From Polyangia bacterium (GTDB taxonomy: Bacteria > Myxococcota_A > Polyangia > Nannocystales > Nannocystaceae), in assembly GCA_030430565.1 (NCBI GenBank), contig JAUIKS010000014.1:124001-188000 (forward strand): a DNA stretch of 64,000 nt, in the 5' to 3' direction. This document shows positions 10,783-19,118 of the stretch, piece by piece; within the stretch, counting starts at the first letter, position 1; the number at the start of each line of letters is the position of its first letter. The translations under genes were made by a program, and so were the position numbers. The notes below the pieces were generated by a model. The model saw only the letters and a program-made list of their open reading frames with translations. It did no database searches and had not been told where the DNA came from.

Positions 10783-12714
10783 ATGCAGCGTCATGCGGAG
10801 AAGCTCGCTTCGCAGGCTCCCATCGACGGTCGCCTCGACGAGCCGTCGCTCGCGGTCGCGGACGTCGGCGAGCGTGAGCGCGACGTGGACGACGAAGACG
10901 AAGACGAAGACGGCGAGCTCTTCGCCGACGCCGAAGACGAAGACGAAGACGAAGACGAAGACGCGGAGGAGGGCGTAGCGATCGACCCTTGGTCGGTGCT
11001 GATCGTCGACGATGAGCCGGAGATGCACAGCATCTCGCGGCTCGCGTTGACGGGGCTGCGCGTGCACGGCCGACCGGTGCAGCTGCTGTCCGCGTACTCC
11101 GACGCCGAGGCCCGCGCGCTGCTCGAGCGCACGCCCGGGCTGGCGGTCGCGCTGCTCGACGTGGTCATGGAGACCGACGACGCGGGGCTCGGTCTCGCGC
11201 GCTGGATCCGCGAGGAGCACGGCGACAGGCTCGTGCGCCTGGTGCTTCGGACAGGGCAGCCCGGGCTCGCGCCCGAGCAGCGCGTGATGGCCGAGTACGA
11301 CATCAACGACTATCGAGCGAAGACCGAGATGACCGCGCAGCGCCTGGTCACCACGGTTATCGGCGCGATTCGCTCGTACCGCGACCTGTGCACGATCGAG
11401 ACGCAGAAGGTCGGCTTGGAGCGAATCATCAAGGCCACCGCGTCGCTGTTCGAGCGCCAGTCGATCGAGGCCTTTATCGCCGGGCTGCTGGTGCAGCTCA
11501 CGGCGCTGTTGTCCCCGCAGCGCAGCGCGCTGTTCTTCCAGGGGCGCGGCGAGCTGTTTCGCCGGGAGGTCCAGAGCCCGGTCGTGCTGGCTGGCACCGG
11601 CCGCTTCGAGCGGGCGGTCGGTGACTACGTCGCCGAGGTGATCGACGAGAACATCTTCGTGGACCTGCAGGCGGCGCTCGAGCGCGGGGGCTCGATCTGC
11701 CGCGACAGCTACATCGTCTACGGCTTCTGCGCCAACGAGCGCGAGTGCGCGGCGCTGTTCATCGAGGGCGCCGGCGCGCTCACGGAGTGGGACCGCCGGA
11801 CGCTGCAGCTGTTTTGCAGCAACGCCGCGGTGGCGCTCGAGAACCAGCGGCTGCACCACCACAAAGAGCGGACCCTGCAGGCGGTCTCGCGCTTCGTGCC
11901 GCTGCCGATCCTCGAGCTGCTCGGGCGCGGCGATGTCACGCGCGTGAGCGTGGGCGACCAGAACGAGCGCGAGATGACCGTGCTGTTCGCCGACCTCGAG
12001 TCCTTCACGGGGCTCGCGGAGTCGCTCGGCCCCGAGCGGACCTTCACCTTCCTCAACGACTTCTACGCCGGGCTCACGCCGATCATCGAGGCGCGCGGCG
12101 GGGTGGTCGACAAGTACCTGGGCGACGGCGTGATGGTGCTGTTCCCGCGCGGACCGAGGGCGGCGGTCGAGGCGGCGGTGGAGATGCTGCGCTGGACCCA
12201 CGCGTTCAACAGCCGCGGGGACTGGCCGCGCGCCGCTCGGCTCGGGATCGGGGTCGCGCGCGGCAGCGTCGTCCTCGGCATGCTCGGCTCGCGAGAGCGG
12301 CTCGACTGGACCGTGGTCGCCGACTGCGTCAACGTCGCCGCGCGGCTCGAGCGGCTCACGCGGGAGCTCGACGTCGACCTGCTGATCAGCGAGTCGGTGC
12401 ACGACGCGATCGCGCGCGAGCTCCCGGCGACGAGGCCGCTCGGGCGCGTGCGGGTGCGCGGGAAGGAGACGGCGATCGGCGTGCACGAGGTCTTCGTCGC
12501 CGACCCCGCGCCGCTGCGCGAGCGCAAGGCGGCGACCGTGTCCGCGCTGCGCTCGATCTGCGCCGCGCTCGAGTCGGGGGCGGGCGACGAGGCGCGCGCG
12601 CGCCTCGACGCGCTGCGCGAGCGCGCGCCCGAGGATCGGGCGCTGTGGACCCTCGAGGCCAGGTGGAGCGAGCTCGGCGCGCAGCTAGAGCCCGAGGGGT
12701 CGTCGGGCTCGTGA
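10783..12714 (+). CDS. Response regulator / DUF3369 / class III nucleotidyl cyclase
   Basis: The 643-residue protein opens with about 65 residues including two runs of alternating Asp/Glu encoded by gaagac repeats. A receiver domain follows (WSVLIVDDEP; phospho-acceptor Asp126 in VALLDVVME). Next is a DUF3369-like GAF-related domain (LSPQRSALFFQ), then a class III cyclase domain from about residue 390. Metal-binding Asp404 (FADLESFTG) and Asp448 (KYLGDGVMVLF) are present, as are the substrate Lys (DKYLGD) and the Asn/Arg of CVNVAARLE, so it should make cAMP. A short helical tail follows. The last bases overlap the kinase gene by GTGA, implying coupled translation and a two-component pair. Confidence 0.92.
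   Translation: MQRHAEKLASQAPIDGRLDEPSLAVADVGERERDVDDEDEDEDGELFADAEDEDEDEDEDAEEGVAIDPWSVLIVDDEPEMHSISRLALTGLRVHGRPVQLLSAYSDAEARALLERTPGLAVALLDVVMETDDAGLGLARWIREEHGDRLVRLVLRTGQPGLAPEQRVMAEYDINDYRAKTEMTAQRLVTTVIGAIRSYRDLCTIETQKVGLERIIKATASLFERQSIEAFIAGLLVQLTALLSPQRSALFFQGRGELFRREVQSPVVLAGTGRFERAVGDYVAEVIDENIFVDLQAALERGGSICRDSYIVYGFCANERECAALFIEGAGALTEWDRRTLQLFCSNAAVALENQRLHHHKERTLQAVSRFVPLPILELLGRGDVTRVSVGDQNEREMTVLFADLESFTGLAESLGPERTFTFLNDFYAGLTPIIEARGGVVDKYLGDGVMVLFPRGPRAAVEAAVEMLRWTHAFNSRGDWPRAARLGIGVARGSVVLGMLGSRERLDWTVVADCVNVAARLERLTRELDVDLLISESVHDAIARELPATRPLGRVRVRGKETAIGVHEVFVADPAPLRERKAATVSALRSICAALESGAGDEARARLDALRERAPEDRALWTLEARWSELGAQLEPEGSSGS
10888..10971 (+). repeat. gaagac hexanucleotide repeat (poly-Asp/Glu coding)
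   Basis: Two runs of GAAGAC units, one near 10897-10914 and one near 10934-10962, encode DEDEDED tracts. The unit is six bases, so changes in copy number would keep the frame. Confidence 0.7.
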
Positions 12715-13940
12715 GCGCGCGTCGGGGTCTCGAGACCCAGGAGCTCGACGTGCTCCCGCTGCTCGCGGCGATGCTCGCCGAGCACCACGCCGAGATCGTC
12801 GAGGTCGGGGTCGACTGGGTGCGGGAGAATTCCGACGACCTGCGCGGTCGACGTCCGCGTCACGAGACCGTCGCGCTCGTCGAGCGCGAGTTCGAAGTCT
12901 ACCGCGCGCTGATCTTGAGGGGCGACCGCGGCCCGCGGGACGCGTTCATCGAGCACGTGACCTCGCTGCGCGCGGCGATGAAGTTCAACATCTCGACGCT
13001 GGTCCGCGGCTTCCTGTGCTTCCGTCACGGGGTCATGCACGTGCTCGATCACCACGAGCGCGTCTCGATGCGCCAGCGCGTCGAGCTGCTCGAGCTGCTC
13101 GACGACGCCTACCTCGAGACGATCCTCGTGATGACGGATGTCTACACCGACAAGCTCAAGGGCGCGCTGCGCAGCGCCCAGCGCGAGCTGCTGCACAAGG
13201 AGAAGATGGCGGCGCTCGGCGGCCTCGTCGCCGGCGTGGCGCACGAGATCAACACGCCGGTCGGCGTGGCGATCACGGCCTCGTCGCTGCTCGCCGACCG
13301 GGTCGCCGCGATCCAGGAGAAGTTCGACGACAAGACGCTGCGGCGCCGCGACATGAAGCGCTTCCTCGCCGACGCGCGCGAGGCCTCGGCGCTGACCTCG
13401 ACGAACCTGCAGCGCGCCGGCGAGCTGATCGTGAGCTTCAAGAAGGTCGCGGTCGACCAGTCCAACGCGAAGCGCCGGCGGTTTGAGCTGGGGGCGTACG
13501 TGCGCGACGTCTTGACGAGCTTGGGGCCGCTGTACAAGCGGAGCCCGCACGCGGTGCGCCTCGAGGTCGAGGGCGAGCTCGAGGTCAACACCCACGCCGG
13601 CGCGATCTCGCAGATCGTGACCAACCTGCTGAGCAACGCGATCGTCCACGCGTTCCCGGAGGGCTTCGCGGGCGAGGTGGTGCTGCGCGTGGGCGCGGGC
13701 GCGAGCGGCCGGGCGGTGATCGAGGCGGCGGACAACGGGCGCGGGATCTCGCCGGAGCTGCGGCGCCGCGTATTCGAGCCGTTCTTCACCACCAACCGCG
13801 GCAGCGGCGGCAGCGGGCTCGGGCTACACATCATCCACAACCTCGTGACCGAGCTGCTCGGCGGCGAGATCACGCTCGAGTCGACGCTCGGCGCGGGGAC
13901 CACGGTGAGGATCTCGTTCCCGGTCCAGGCGCCGGGGTGA
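12711..13940 (+). CDS. Soluble sensor histidine kinase with RsbRD-like N-terminus
   Basis: The 409-residue kinase starts with GTG in the GTGA overlap with the cyclase gene. The first 150 residues are helical, lack membrane segments, and resemble RsbRD/globin-type sensor domains (weak call). The kinase core has His178 in the H-box GVAHEINTP, an N-box NLLSNAIVHAF, G1 DNGRGIS, F-box FEPFFTTNRG and G2 GSGLGLHII. It probably autophosphorylates His178 and passes phosphate to Asp126 of the upstream cyclase, linking an intracellular signal to cAMP output. The partner choice is inferred from coupling only. Confidence 0.9.
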   Translation: MSARRGLETQELDVLPLLAAMLAEHHAEIVEVGVDWVRENSDDLRGRRPRHETVALVEREFEVYRALILRGDRGPRDAFIEHVTSLRAAMKFNISTLVRGFLCFRHGVMHVLDHHERVSMRQRVELLELLDDAYLETILVMTDVYTDKLKGALRSAQRELLHKEKMAALGGLVAGVAHEINTPVGVAITASSLLADRVAAIQEKFDDKTLRRRDMKRFLADAREASALTSTNLQRAGELIVSFKKVAVDQSNAKRRRFELGAYVRDVLTSLGPLYKRSPHAVRLEVEGELEVNTHAGAISQIVTNLLSNAIVHAFPEGFAGEVVLRVGAGASGRAVIEAADNGRGISPELRRRVFEPFFTTNRGSGGSGLGLHIIHNLVTELLGGEITLESTLGAGTTVRISFPVQAPG

Positions 13941-14031
13941 GCGGGGGCGGGGGCGGCGCTGTCGACGGCGCCGACGGCCGCCGAGCCGGCGAGCGCGGCC
14001 GGCGGGTCGTGGCGCCGCTGCACTATGTAAT

Positions 14032-14047
14032 ATGTCTTTTAAGACAT
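14032..14047. promoter_or_regulatory. 16-bp palindrome ATGTCTTTTAAGACAT overlapping TAATAT -10
   Basis: Seven-base arms ATGTCTT/AAGACAT flank TT. A TAATAT hexamer at 14028-14033 overlaps its first two bases, the same geometry as at 4078-4097. It is 44 bp before ATG 14092. Confidence 0.55.
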
Positions 14048-14091
14048 GATTGATGATTGACCTCGCTCCGCATCGCGCCGAGCATGCGGGT

Positions 14092-15900
14092 ATGCGTACG
14101 CTGGTTTGGGAGTGGGCGGGGCGCGGATCGCTGCTGATCGCGCTCGTGTTGGCAGGGGGCTGCGGAGACAGCGATCCAGGCGCGAGCGAGGTCTCGGCCG
14201 GGAGCGAGTCGGACGCGAGCACGAGCTCCGACGGCGGGACCGCGGGGCCGACGAGCGACGCGACGGGCGGGATGACGCTGACGGGCGGCTCGGACTCCGA
14301 GACCTCGGCCGGGCCCGAGCCGGCCTGCGGCGACGGCGTCGTGGACGCGGGCGAGGAGTGCGACGAGGGCGAGGGCAACGCCGACAGCGCGGCCTGCAAG
14401 AGCGACTGCACCAACAACGTCTGCGGCGACGGGGCGCTGGGTCCGGACGAGGTGTGTGACGACGGCGAGGGCAACGGCGCGGACGCGGCCTGCAAGGACG
14501 ACTGCACCACCAACAGCTGCGGCGACGGAGCCCAGGGACCGGGCGAGGAGTGCGACGACGGCGAGAACAACGACGACGCGGGGACGTGCAAGAGCGACTG
14601 CACGCTCGCGACCTGCGGCGACGGGCTGGTGGGTCCGGGCGAGGGCTGCGACGACGGCAACCAGGTCGACGACGATGAGTGCACGAACGAGTGCAAGCTG
14701 GCGAGCTGCGGCGACGGGGTCGCCGCCGAGGGCGAGGCCTGCGACGACGGCAACGCCGACAACACCGACGAGTGCACCGACGCCTGCACCCTGGCGGCCT
14801 GCGGCGACGGCTTCGCGCAGGAGAGCAACGGCGAGGGCTGCGACGCCGGGGTCGAGAACGATGACAACGGCGACTGCACGAGCGCGTGCCAGGTCGCGAG
14901 CTGCGGCGACGGGCTGCTGCACAACGTCGGGCAGGGCGCGGAGGAGTGCGACGACGGCAACCAGGTCGACGACGACGCGTGCAGCAGCCTGTGCGTCGCG
15001 GCGACCTGCGAGGACGGGGCGCAAAACGACGCCGAGTCCGACATCGACTGCGGCGGAGAGGTCTGCGCGCCCTGTGAGCTGGGCCAGAGCTGCAAGGCCG
15101 ACGACGACTGCGTGGGCGTCAACAAGTGTCAGGACGGGCTGTGCGAGCTCGCGGTCAGCTGCGCCGAGATCCTGCAGATCGAGCCGGACGCGAGCTCGGG
15201 GCAGTACACGATCGACGTCGACGGCCAGGGGCCCGAGGCGCCGATGACCGTGCAGTGCGACATGGAGACCGACGAGGGCGGGTGGACGCTGATCGGCTCG
15301 CAGATCAACGGGGACGGGCGCTCGTGGAACACCCTCGAGAGCATGACCGACGCGAACGGCTTCGGCGCGGTCGACACGTACCAGAGCGCGGACTACAAGA
15401 GCCCCGGCTGGGGGATCGTCCCGGGGCAGCACCTGATGGTGCGAACCGAGGAGTACGCGGTCGCGTGGACGATGGATCTGCTGGGCGGGGTCAGCTTCGG
15501 CGACTGGATCTCGTCGCTGTACAACATGCAGGCCTGCGCGACGGAGTTCGTCGGCGGCACGCCGCAGTTCGTCGAGAACCTCTCGGATCAGCAGCAGCTG
15601 ATCTTTGACATCGTGGTCCGCCCGCTCGATTCGAACTGCTCGTGCTTCCCGGGCTGCAACGAGAACACGCTGATCGGCTTCGTGTTCCCGTCGTGCTGCT
15701 GGACCTACGGCCTGGGGAACACGCCGTCGGGCCAGGGGACGTGGTCGAGTCACGATCACTCGATGCCGAAGATCAGCAGCCTGACGCGGCAGGTCTGTAA
15801 CGGCGCCTATCCCTGTAATCCGTCAGGGTCGCTCAACGCGGGCGCGACGTGCTACAACACGAGCTGCAAGACGAGCATGGCCTCGGTGTGGGTGCGGTAG
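14092..15900 (+). CDS. DUF4215 Cys-rich repeat lipoprotein with fibrinogen-like C-terminal domain
   Basis: The 602-residue product has a signal ending VLAGGC-GDSD and an acidic Ser/Thr linker. Seven DUF4215 units of the form CGDG-x-GEECDDG-x-C-x3-C follow between about residues 80 and 310, plus one variant ending in DSDC-like cysteines. From about residue 358 (SCAEILQIEP) the protein has a fibrinogen C-terminal-like domain with QCDMETDEGGWTLIGS. Such proteins are typical secreted or surface adhesins in Nannocystis-group bacteria. ATG 14092 was chosen because it starts the signal peptide cleanly; an in-frame ATG at 14053 would add 13 residues. Confidence 0.9.
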   Translation: MRTLVWEWAGRGSLLIALVLAGGCGDSDPGASEVSAGSESDASTSSDGGTAGPTSDATGGMTLTGGSDSETSAGPEPACGDGVVDAGEECDEGEGNADSAACKSDCTNNVCGDGALGPDEVCDDGEGNGADAACKDDCTTNSCGDGAQGPGEECDDGENNDDAGTCKSDCTLATCGDGLVGPGEGCDDGNQVDDDECTNECKLASCGDGVAAEGEACDDGNADNTDECTDACTLAACGDGFAQESNGEGCDAGVENDDNGDCTSACQVASCGDGLLHNVGQGAEECDDGNQVDDDACSSLCVAATCEDGAQNDAESDIDCGGEVCAPCELGQSCKADDDCVGVNKCQDGLCELAVSCAEILQIEPDASSGQYTIDVDGQGPEAPMTVQCDMETDEGGWTLIGSQINGDGRSWNTLESMTDANGFGAVDTYQSADYKSPGWGIVPGQHLMVRTEEYAVAWTMDLLGGVSFGDWISSLYNMQACATEFVGGTPQFVENLSDQQQLIFDIVVRPLDSNCSCFPGCNENTLIGFVFPSCCWTYGLGNTPSGQGTWSSHDHSMPKISSLTRQVCNGAYPCNPSGSLNAGATCYNTSCKTSMASVWVR

Positions 15901-15948
15901 CTCGGACGGTGCGAACGCTCGTTGGCGCGGACGGTTTCCGGGAGACGC

Positions 15949-15977
15949 GGGCGCGACCCACTTCGTGGGCCACGCCC
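15949..15977. terminator. Bidirectional hairpin between convergent genes
   Basis: An inner stem CCCAC/GTGGG with a TTC loop (15957-15969) is extended by an outer GGGCG/CGCCC pair. It lies in the 164-bp gap between two converging genes. There is no long T-run, so Rho-independent function is uncertain. Confidence 0.4.
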
Positions 15978-16064
15978 ATGCTCTTTGTGGCGCTGCTTGT
16001 GCTCGGACAGCGCGGCGCCGGTGTCGAGGCGTAGGTGTTCGAAGGGCCTCGTCGCGCGACGTGG

Positions 16065-18248
16065 CTAGTTGAAGTCGAAGAACGGGATGTAGATCCCGAG
16101 CATGCCGCCGACCGACCAGCTGAAGTGCTCGTCCTGGGTGAGGGAGAAGGGGGCGATGGTGACGTAGGGGGCGATGAACAGCGGGGTCTCGCGCAGCGCG
16201 GTCCAGAAGCCGAGCTTGAGGCCGAGGGAGACGGCTTGCTTGATGTCGGGGGTCTTGACGACGAGCTCGCCCTGCTCGCCGTTTGTCTCAAAGGTCAGGT
16301 ATTGACCGAGTTCGAAGAAGCTCAGCTCGGCGTGCACGCCGCCCCAGGTGTCGCGGCGGCCGAGCTGGTGGTAGGAGTCGAGCGCGAAGCCGAGGCCGAT
16401 GTAGAGCGGGCCGACGAAGCCCGCGTAGGCGCGGGTGCCCGTCGAGAAGCGGGCGCTCCCGCCGAGCCCGAGGCTGCCGCCGATCGAGACGACGACCGAG
16501 TCGTTGGGGCGGGCGCTGCGGCTGACGGTGCGCTTGATCAGCTCCTCGATGATCGCGGCGCGGGCGGCCGTGGTCTCCGCCCGGTCGGGGGCGCCGGGCT
16601 TCGCGCTCTCGAGGGTCGTCGCGTACTGCCCGATCGCGGTGAGCAGCGCGTAGAATTTTTGCAGGTTGCGCGCGAGCCGGCAGTCCGCGCTCCGGTCGCT
16701 CGGGCCGCAGGCTTGTCGGTTGTCGGCGTGGGTCGCCGGCGACGGACCCTCGGGCAGCGCGGGATCGCAGGAGCTGCTCGTGGGCGACGTCGTGAGCGCG
16801 TTGGCGGTCGCGGCTGGTTGGGCGATCGGCGTCGTCGCGCGCGCGGGGCGACGCAGCTGCGCGCGCGCCAGCATCAGCTCGCCGGCGGCCGCGGTCGCGG
16901 TGGTCCAGTCGCGGTCGAGCAGGCCGACGAGCAGGTGGCGCGCCGCCTCGAGGTCGCGCGCGCGCACGAGCGAGACGTCACCGGCGAGGCTCGCGTCGAC
17001 GCGCGCGAGCTCGAAGAGCACGTTTACGCGGTCACGCAGCCCGCGGAACTTGAGCACCTCGGGGTTCGCGTTGAGCACGGTCGCGTACTCGCGCGCGAGC
17101 GAGGGCTGGAGCTGGCAGTCTGTCCGCAGCCGACGCTCCATGTCGCAGGCGCGGACGTCGATGTCGCTGGCGCTGTTCTCGGTGATGCAGTCGACGAGCG
17201 CGCGCGTGATCCGGGTCGCGGGGGTGAGCGTCGTGTCGTCACAGCTCGCCTGGTCCGCGGCGTAGTGCAGCACCTCGATCACGGGCCGCTCGCTCGCGGC
17301 CTCGAGGCCGCGCAGGCCGTCGGCGCGGACGGCCGTGCTCGCGCTCGTGGTGATCTCGAGGGTGCGGGCGATGAACTCGTGCTGGGGACCCCGCGGGCGC
17401 GGGAGCACGTCGGGGATGAAGAGGAACAGGTCCTCGATCGAGGCGTTCACGAGCGCGGTCGGGTTGGCGAGGATGTCCTGGATGTTCGTCCGCTCGAGGA
17501 CGTCGCAGGTCCGTCGCAGCCGCCAGCGCTCGCTCTCGCGGCGGTTGGTCTGGCGCGGCGGCTCGCAGTTGGCGACCCGCGTGAGCTGCTTCTTCAGCAG
17601 CCGCCAGCCGGCTTGGCTCGCGCGGTCGACGACGACCTGCGCGGCGACTTGGAGCAGGTTCGCGGCGGCGCCCGAGGTCCGCCGGGTGTTGGCGAAGGAC
17701 TCGACGCAGGCGTGGCGGTACACCCGGTCGAGCTCGTGCTGCGGCAGGCTCGAGGGGTCCGTGCCGGGCGGGCTGTAGCGGGCGACGTACTCGCGGCGGA
17801 GGTCGAGCCGGCGCGCGCGGGTGCTCGCGTCAGAGCGCTCGGCGAGCTCGAGCGCGCGACAGCTCTCGCGGGCGGCGGTCGCCTCGCCCGCGTACGCGAT
17901 GCAGAGCGCGCGGGCGCTGATGTCCTCGGCGGGCGGGCGGTCGCAGGCGCGCTTGAGCGCGCGGTCGCGGGTCTGCGCGCAGATCTTGGAGAAGGCCTTG
18001 TGGACAGCTCCGCGTCGATCGGCGAGCTCCCGCGCGCGCTTTCCGACGCGCGGGTCGGCGGTGAAGTAGCGCTCGTAGAAGCTCTTCTGGCAGCGGAAGC
18101 CGTCGTCGTCTTCGTCGTCTTCTTCGTCGTCCGCGGCGTTACGGGTGTAGGGCCGCTCGAGGTCGAGCACGTCGTCGTCGGGCGCGCCGAGCGTGGCCAG
18201 CGAGAGGAGCGCCGCGCCGATCGTGGCGGTGAGTGAGCTCGTGATCAA
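16065..18248 (-). CDS. 727-residue secreted protein with barrel-like C-terminus, coupled to a protease
   Basis: I do not recognise a family for the first 530 residues. The N-terminus is a signal peptide (MITSSLTATIGAALLSLATLG), then an acidic patch with DDEEDDEDDD and a long helical, Cys-containing region with many Arg. From about residue 560 the sequence alternates like beta-strands (VVVSIGGSLGLGGSARFS; YAGFVGPLYIGLGFALDS) and ends MLGIYIPFFDFN, which resembles an outer-membrane or surface beta-barrel domain. The ATG overlaps the stop of the protease gene by ATGA, so the two are translated together. It may be a substrate, chaperone or export partner of the protease; that is inference. Confidence 0.8.
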   Translation of the reverse strand: MITSSLTATIGAALLSLATLGAPDDDVLDLERPYTRNAADDEEDDEDDDGFRCQKSFYERYFTADPRVGKRARELADRRGAVHKAFSKICAQTRDRALKRACDRPPAEDISARALCIAYAGEATAARESCRALELAERSDASTRARRLDLRREYVARYSPPGTDPSSLPQHELDRVYRHACVESFANTRRTSGAAANLLQVAAQVVVDRASQAGWRLLKKQLTRVANCEPPRQTNRRESERWRLRRTCDVLERTNIQDILANPTALVNASIEDLFLFIPDVLPRPRGPQHEFIARTLEITTSASTAVRADGLRGLEAASERPVIEVLHYAADQASCDDTTLTPATRITRALVDCITENSASDIDVRACDMERRLRTDCQLQPSLAREYATVLNANPEVLKFRGLRDRVNVLFELARVDASLAGDVSLVRARDLEAARHLLVGLLDRDWTTATAAAGELMLARAQLRRPARATTPIAQPAATANALTTSPTSSSCDPALPEGPSPATHADNRQACGPSDRSADCRLARNLQKFYALLTAIGQYATTLESAKPGAPDRAETTAARAAIIEELIKRTVSRSARPNDSVVVSIGGSLGLGGSARFSTGTRAYAGFVGPLYIGLGFALDSYHQLGRRDTWGGVHAELSFFELGQYLTFETNGEQGELVVKTPDIKQAVSLGLKLGFWTALRETPLFIAPYVTIAPFSLTQDEHFSWSVGGMLGIYIPFFDFN

Positions 18249-18874
18249 CGGTGACCTCCTGCGCGCTGCTGCGGGTACCCCCGGACGTCGCGGAACACGG
18301 CCCGGAGCGCCTCGATCACCGGCCTGACCGGCACGTGACAGCCCCGCAGCGGTCGCCCGCCGACCGGGCCGACGTGGATCCCGAGCAGCATCACGACACC
18401 CCGCTTCTTGACGTACAGCGGCGCGCCGGAGTCCCCGTCGACGCCGGCGCCCTCAGTCAGGATGTGCTTGATCGGCGAGCGCGGCTCGGCGAAGGCCGCG
18501 ACCCTCGTGCGGTGCGCTCGGATCTCGACGGGCAGCGCCCGCGTGGCGTCGCGCTGCAGCAGGAACGCGCGCCGATCTTTGAGCTTGGCTACGGGGGAGC
18601 GGACTTTCTGCGTCCACCAGCGCTGGTTGTGCCCGGTGTCGATCGCGGCGCGGCCGGCCTCGTTGAGGCGCACGAGCGCCGCGTCGACCCACGGCCAGCA
18701 GCGGCGGAGGTTGAGGCGGAGCGTGCCGACGCGGCGGTTGTCGGCGAACAGCGCGTCGCCGCGCCCGAAGATGTGAGCGCAGGTCAGCGCGTGCGGCTCA
18801 CCCTCGACCGTGAGGAGCGCGGTCAGCGTTCCGGCTTCGTCTGCGACGATCGAGACTCCAGGCGCTAAGGGCAT
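18245..18874 (-). CDS. Trypsin-like serine protease (no signal peptide)
   Basis: The 209-residue protein has the S1/chymotrypsin triad in the correct order: His34 in LTCAHIFG, Asp64 in WVDAALVRL and Ser149 in GVDGDSGAPLY. It is about the length of a bare catalytic domain. No signal peptide, propeptide or PDZ domain can be seen, so it may act in the cytoplasm or be activated on folding. It is the first gene of a two-gene unit and overlaps the next gene by four bases. An in-frame start other than ATG 18874 is not obvious. Confidence 0.85.
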   Translation of the reverse strand: MPLAPGVSIVADEAGTLTALLTVEGEPHALTCAHIFGRGDALFADNRRVGTLRLNLRRCWPWVDAALVRLNEAGRAAIDTGHNQRWWTQKVRSPVAKLKDRRAFLLQRDATRALPVEIRAHRTRVAAFAEPRSPIKHILTEGAGVDGDSGAPLYVKKRGVVMLLGIHVGPVGGRPLRGCHVPVRPVIEALRAVFRDVRGYPQQRAGGHR

Positions 18875-19106
18875 CGTGCGGCTCGCGCGTGCGGCCCCGT
18901 GGACCGTAGGGAGCGACTGTATCGAAGCGCGCGAGGAGGCGTCAATGGACCGTCGGCGTACGCGGGTGTCGACGTGTCGCTTCGCGTTGTCCCGGCGACG
19001 ACGCGACGACCCGAGCTGGTCGACGTGGTCGCTCGTCTCAGCGCGCGCGCGCGATCACGAGCGCGTGTTCGGGGGCGTTGATGCTCGCGTAGACGACTCG
19101 CCGCGC

Positions 19107-19112
19107 TATGCT
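19107..19112 (+). promoter_or_regulatory. -10 box TATGCT 6 nt before GTG 19119
   Basis: TATGCT with a 6-nt spacer supports GTG 19119 as the start of the VWA lipoprotein; no Shine-Dalgarno sequence is present. Confidence 0.45.
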
Positions 19113-19118
19113 CGAGCG

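Noticed and set aside
13824..15125. Ser/Pro-rich minus-strand frame of 433 residues
   Set aside because: It is the shadow of the DUF4215 repeats; the apparent Ser repeats are the antisense of the Cys/Asp/Gly codons.
16035..18236. 733-residue plus-strand open frame
   Set aside because: It is antisense to the 727-residue secreted protein; composition is Glu/Arg/Val-rich with no domain, as expected for a high-GC shadow frame.
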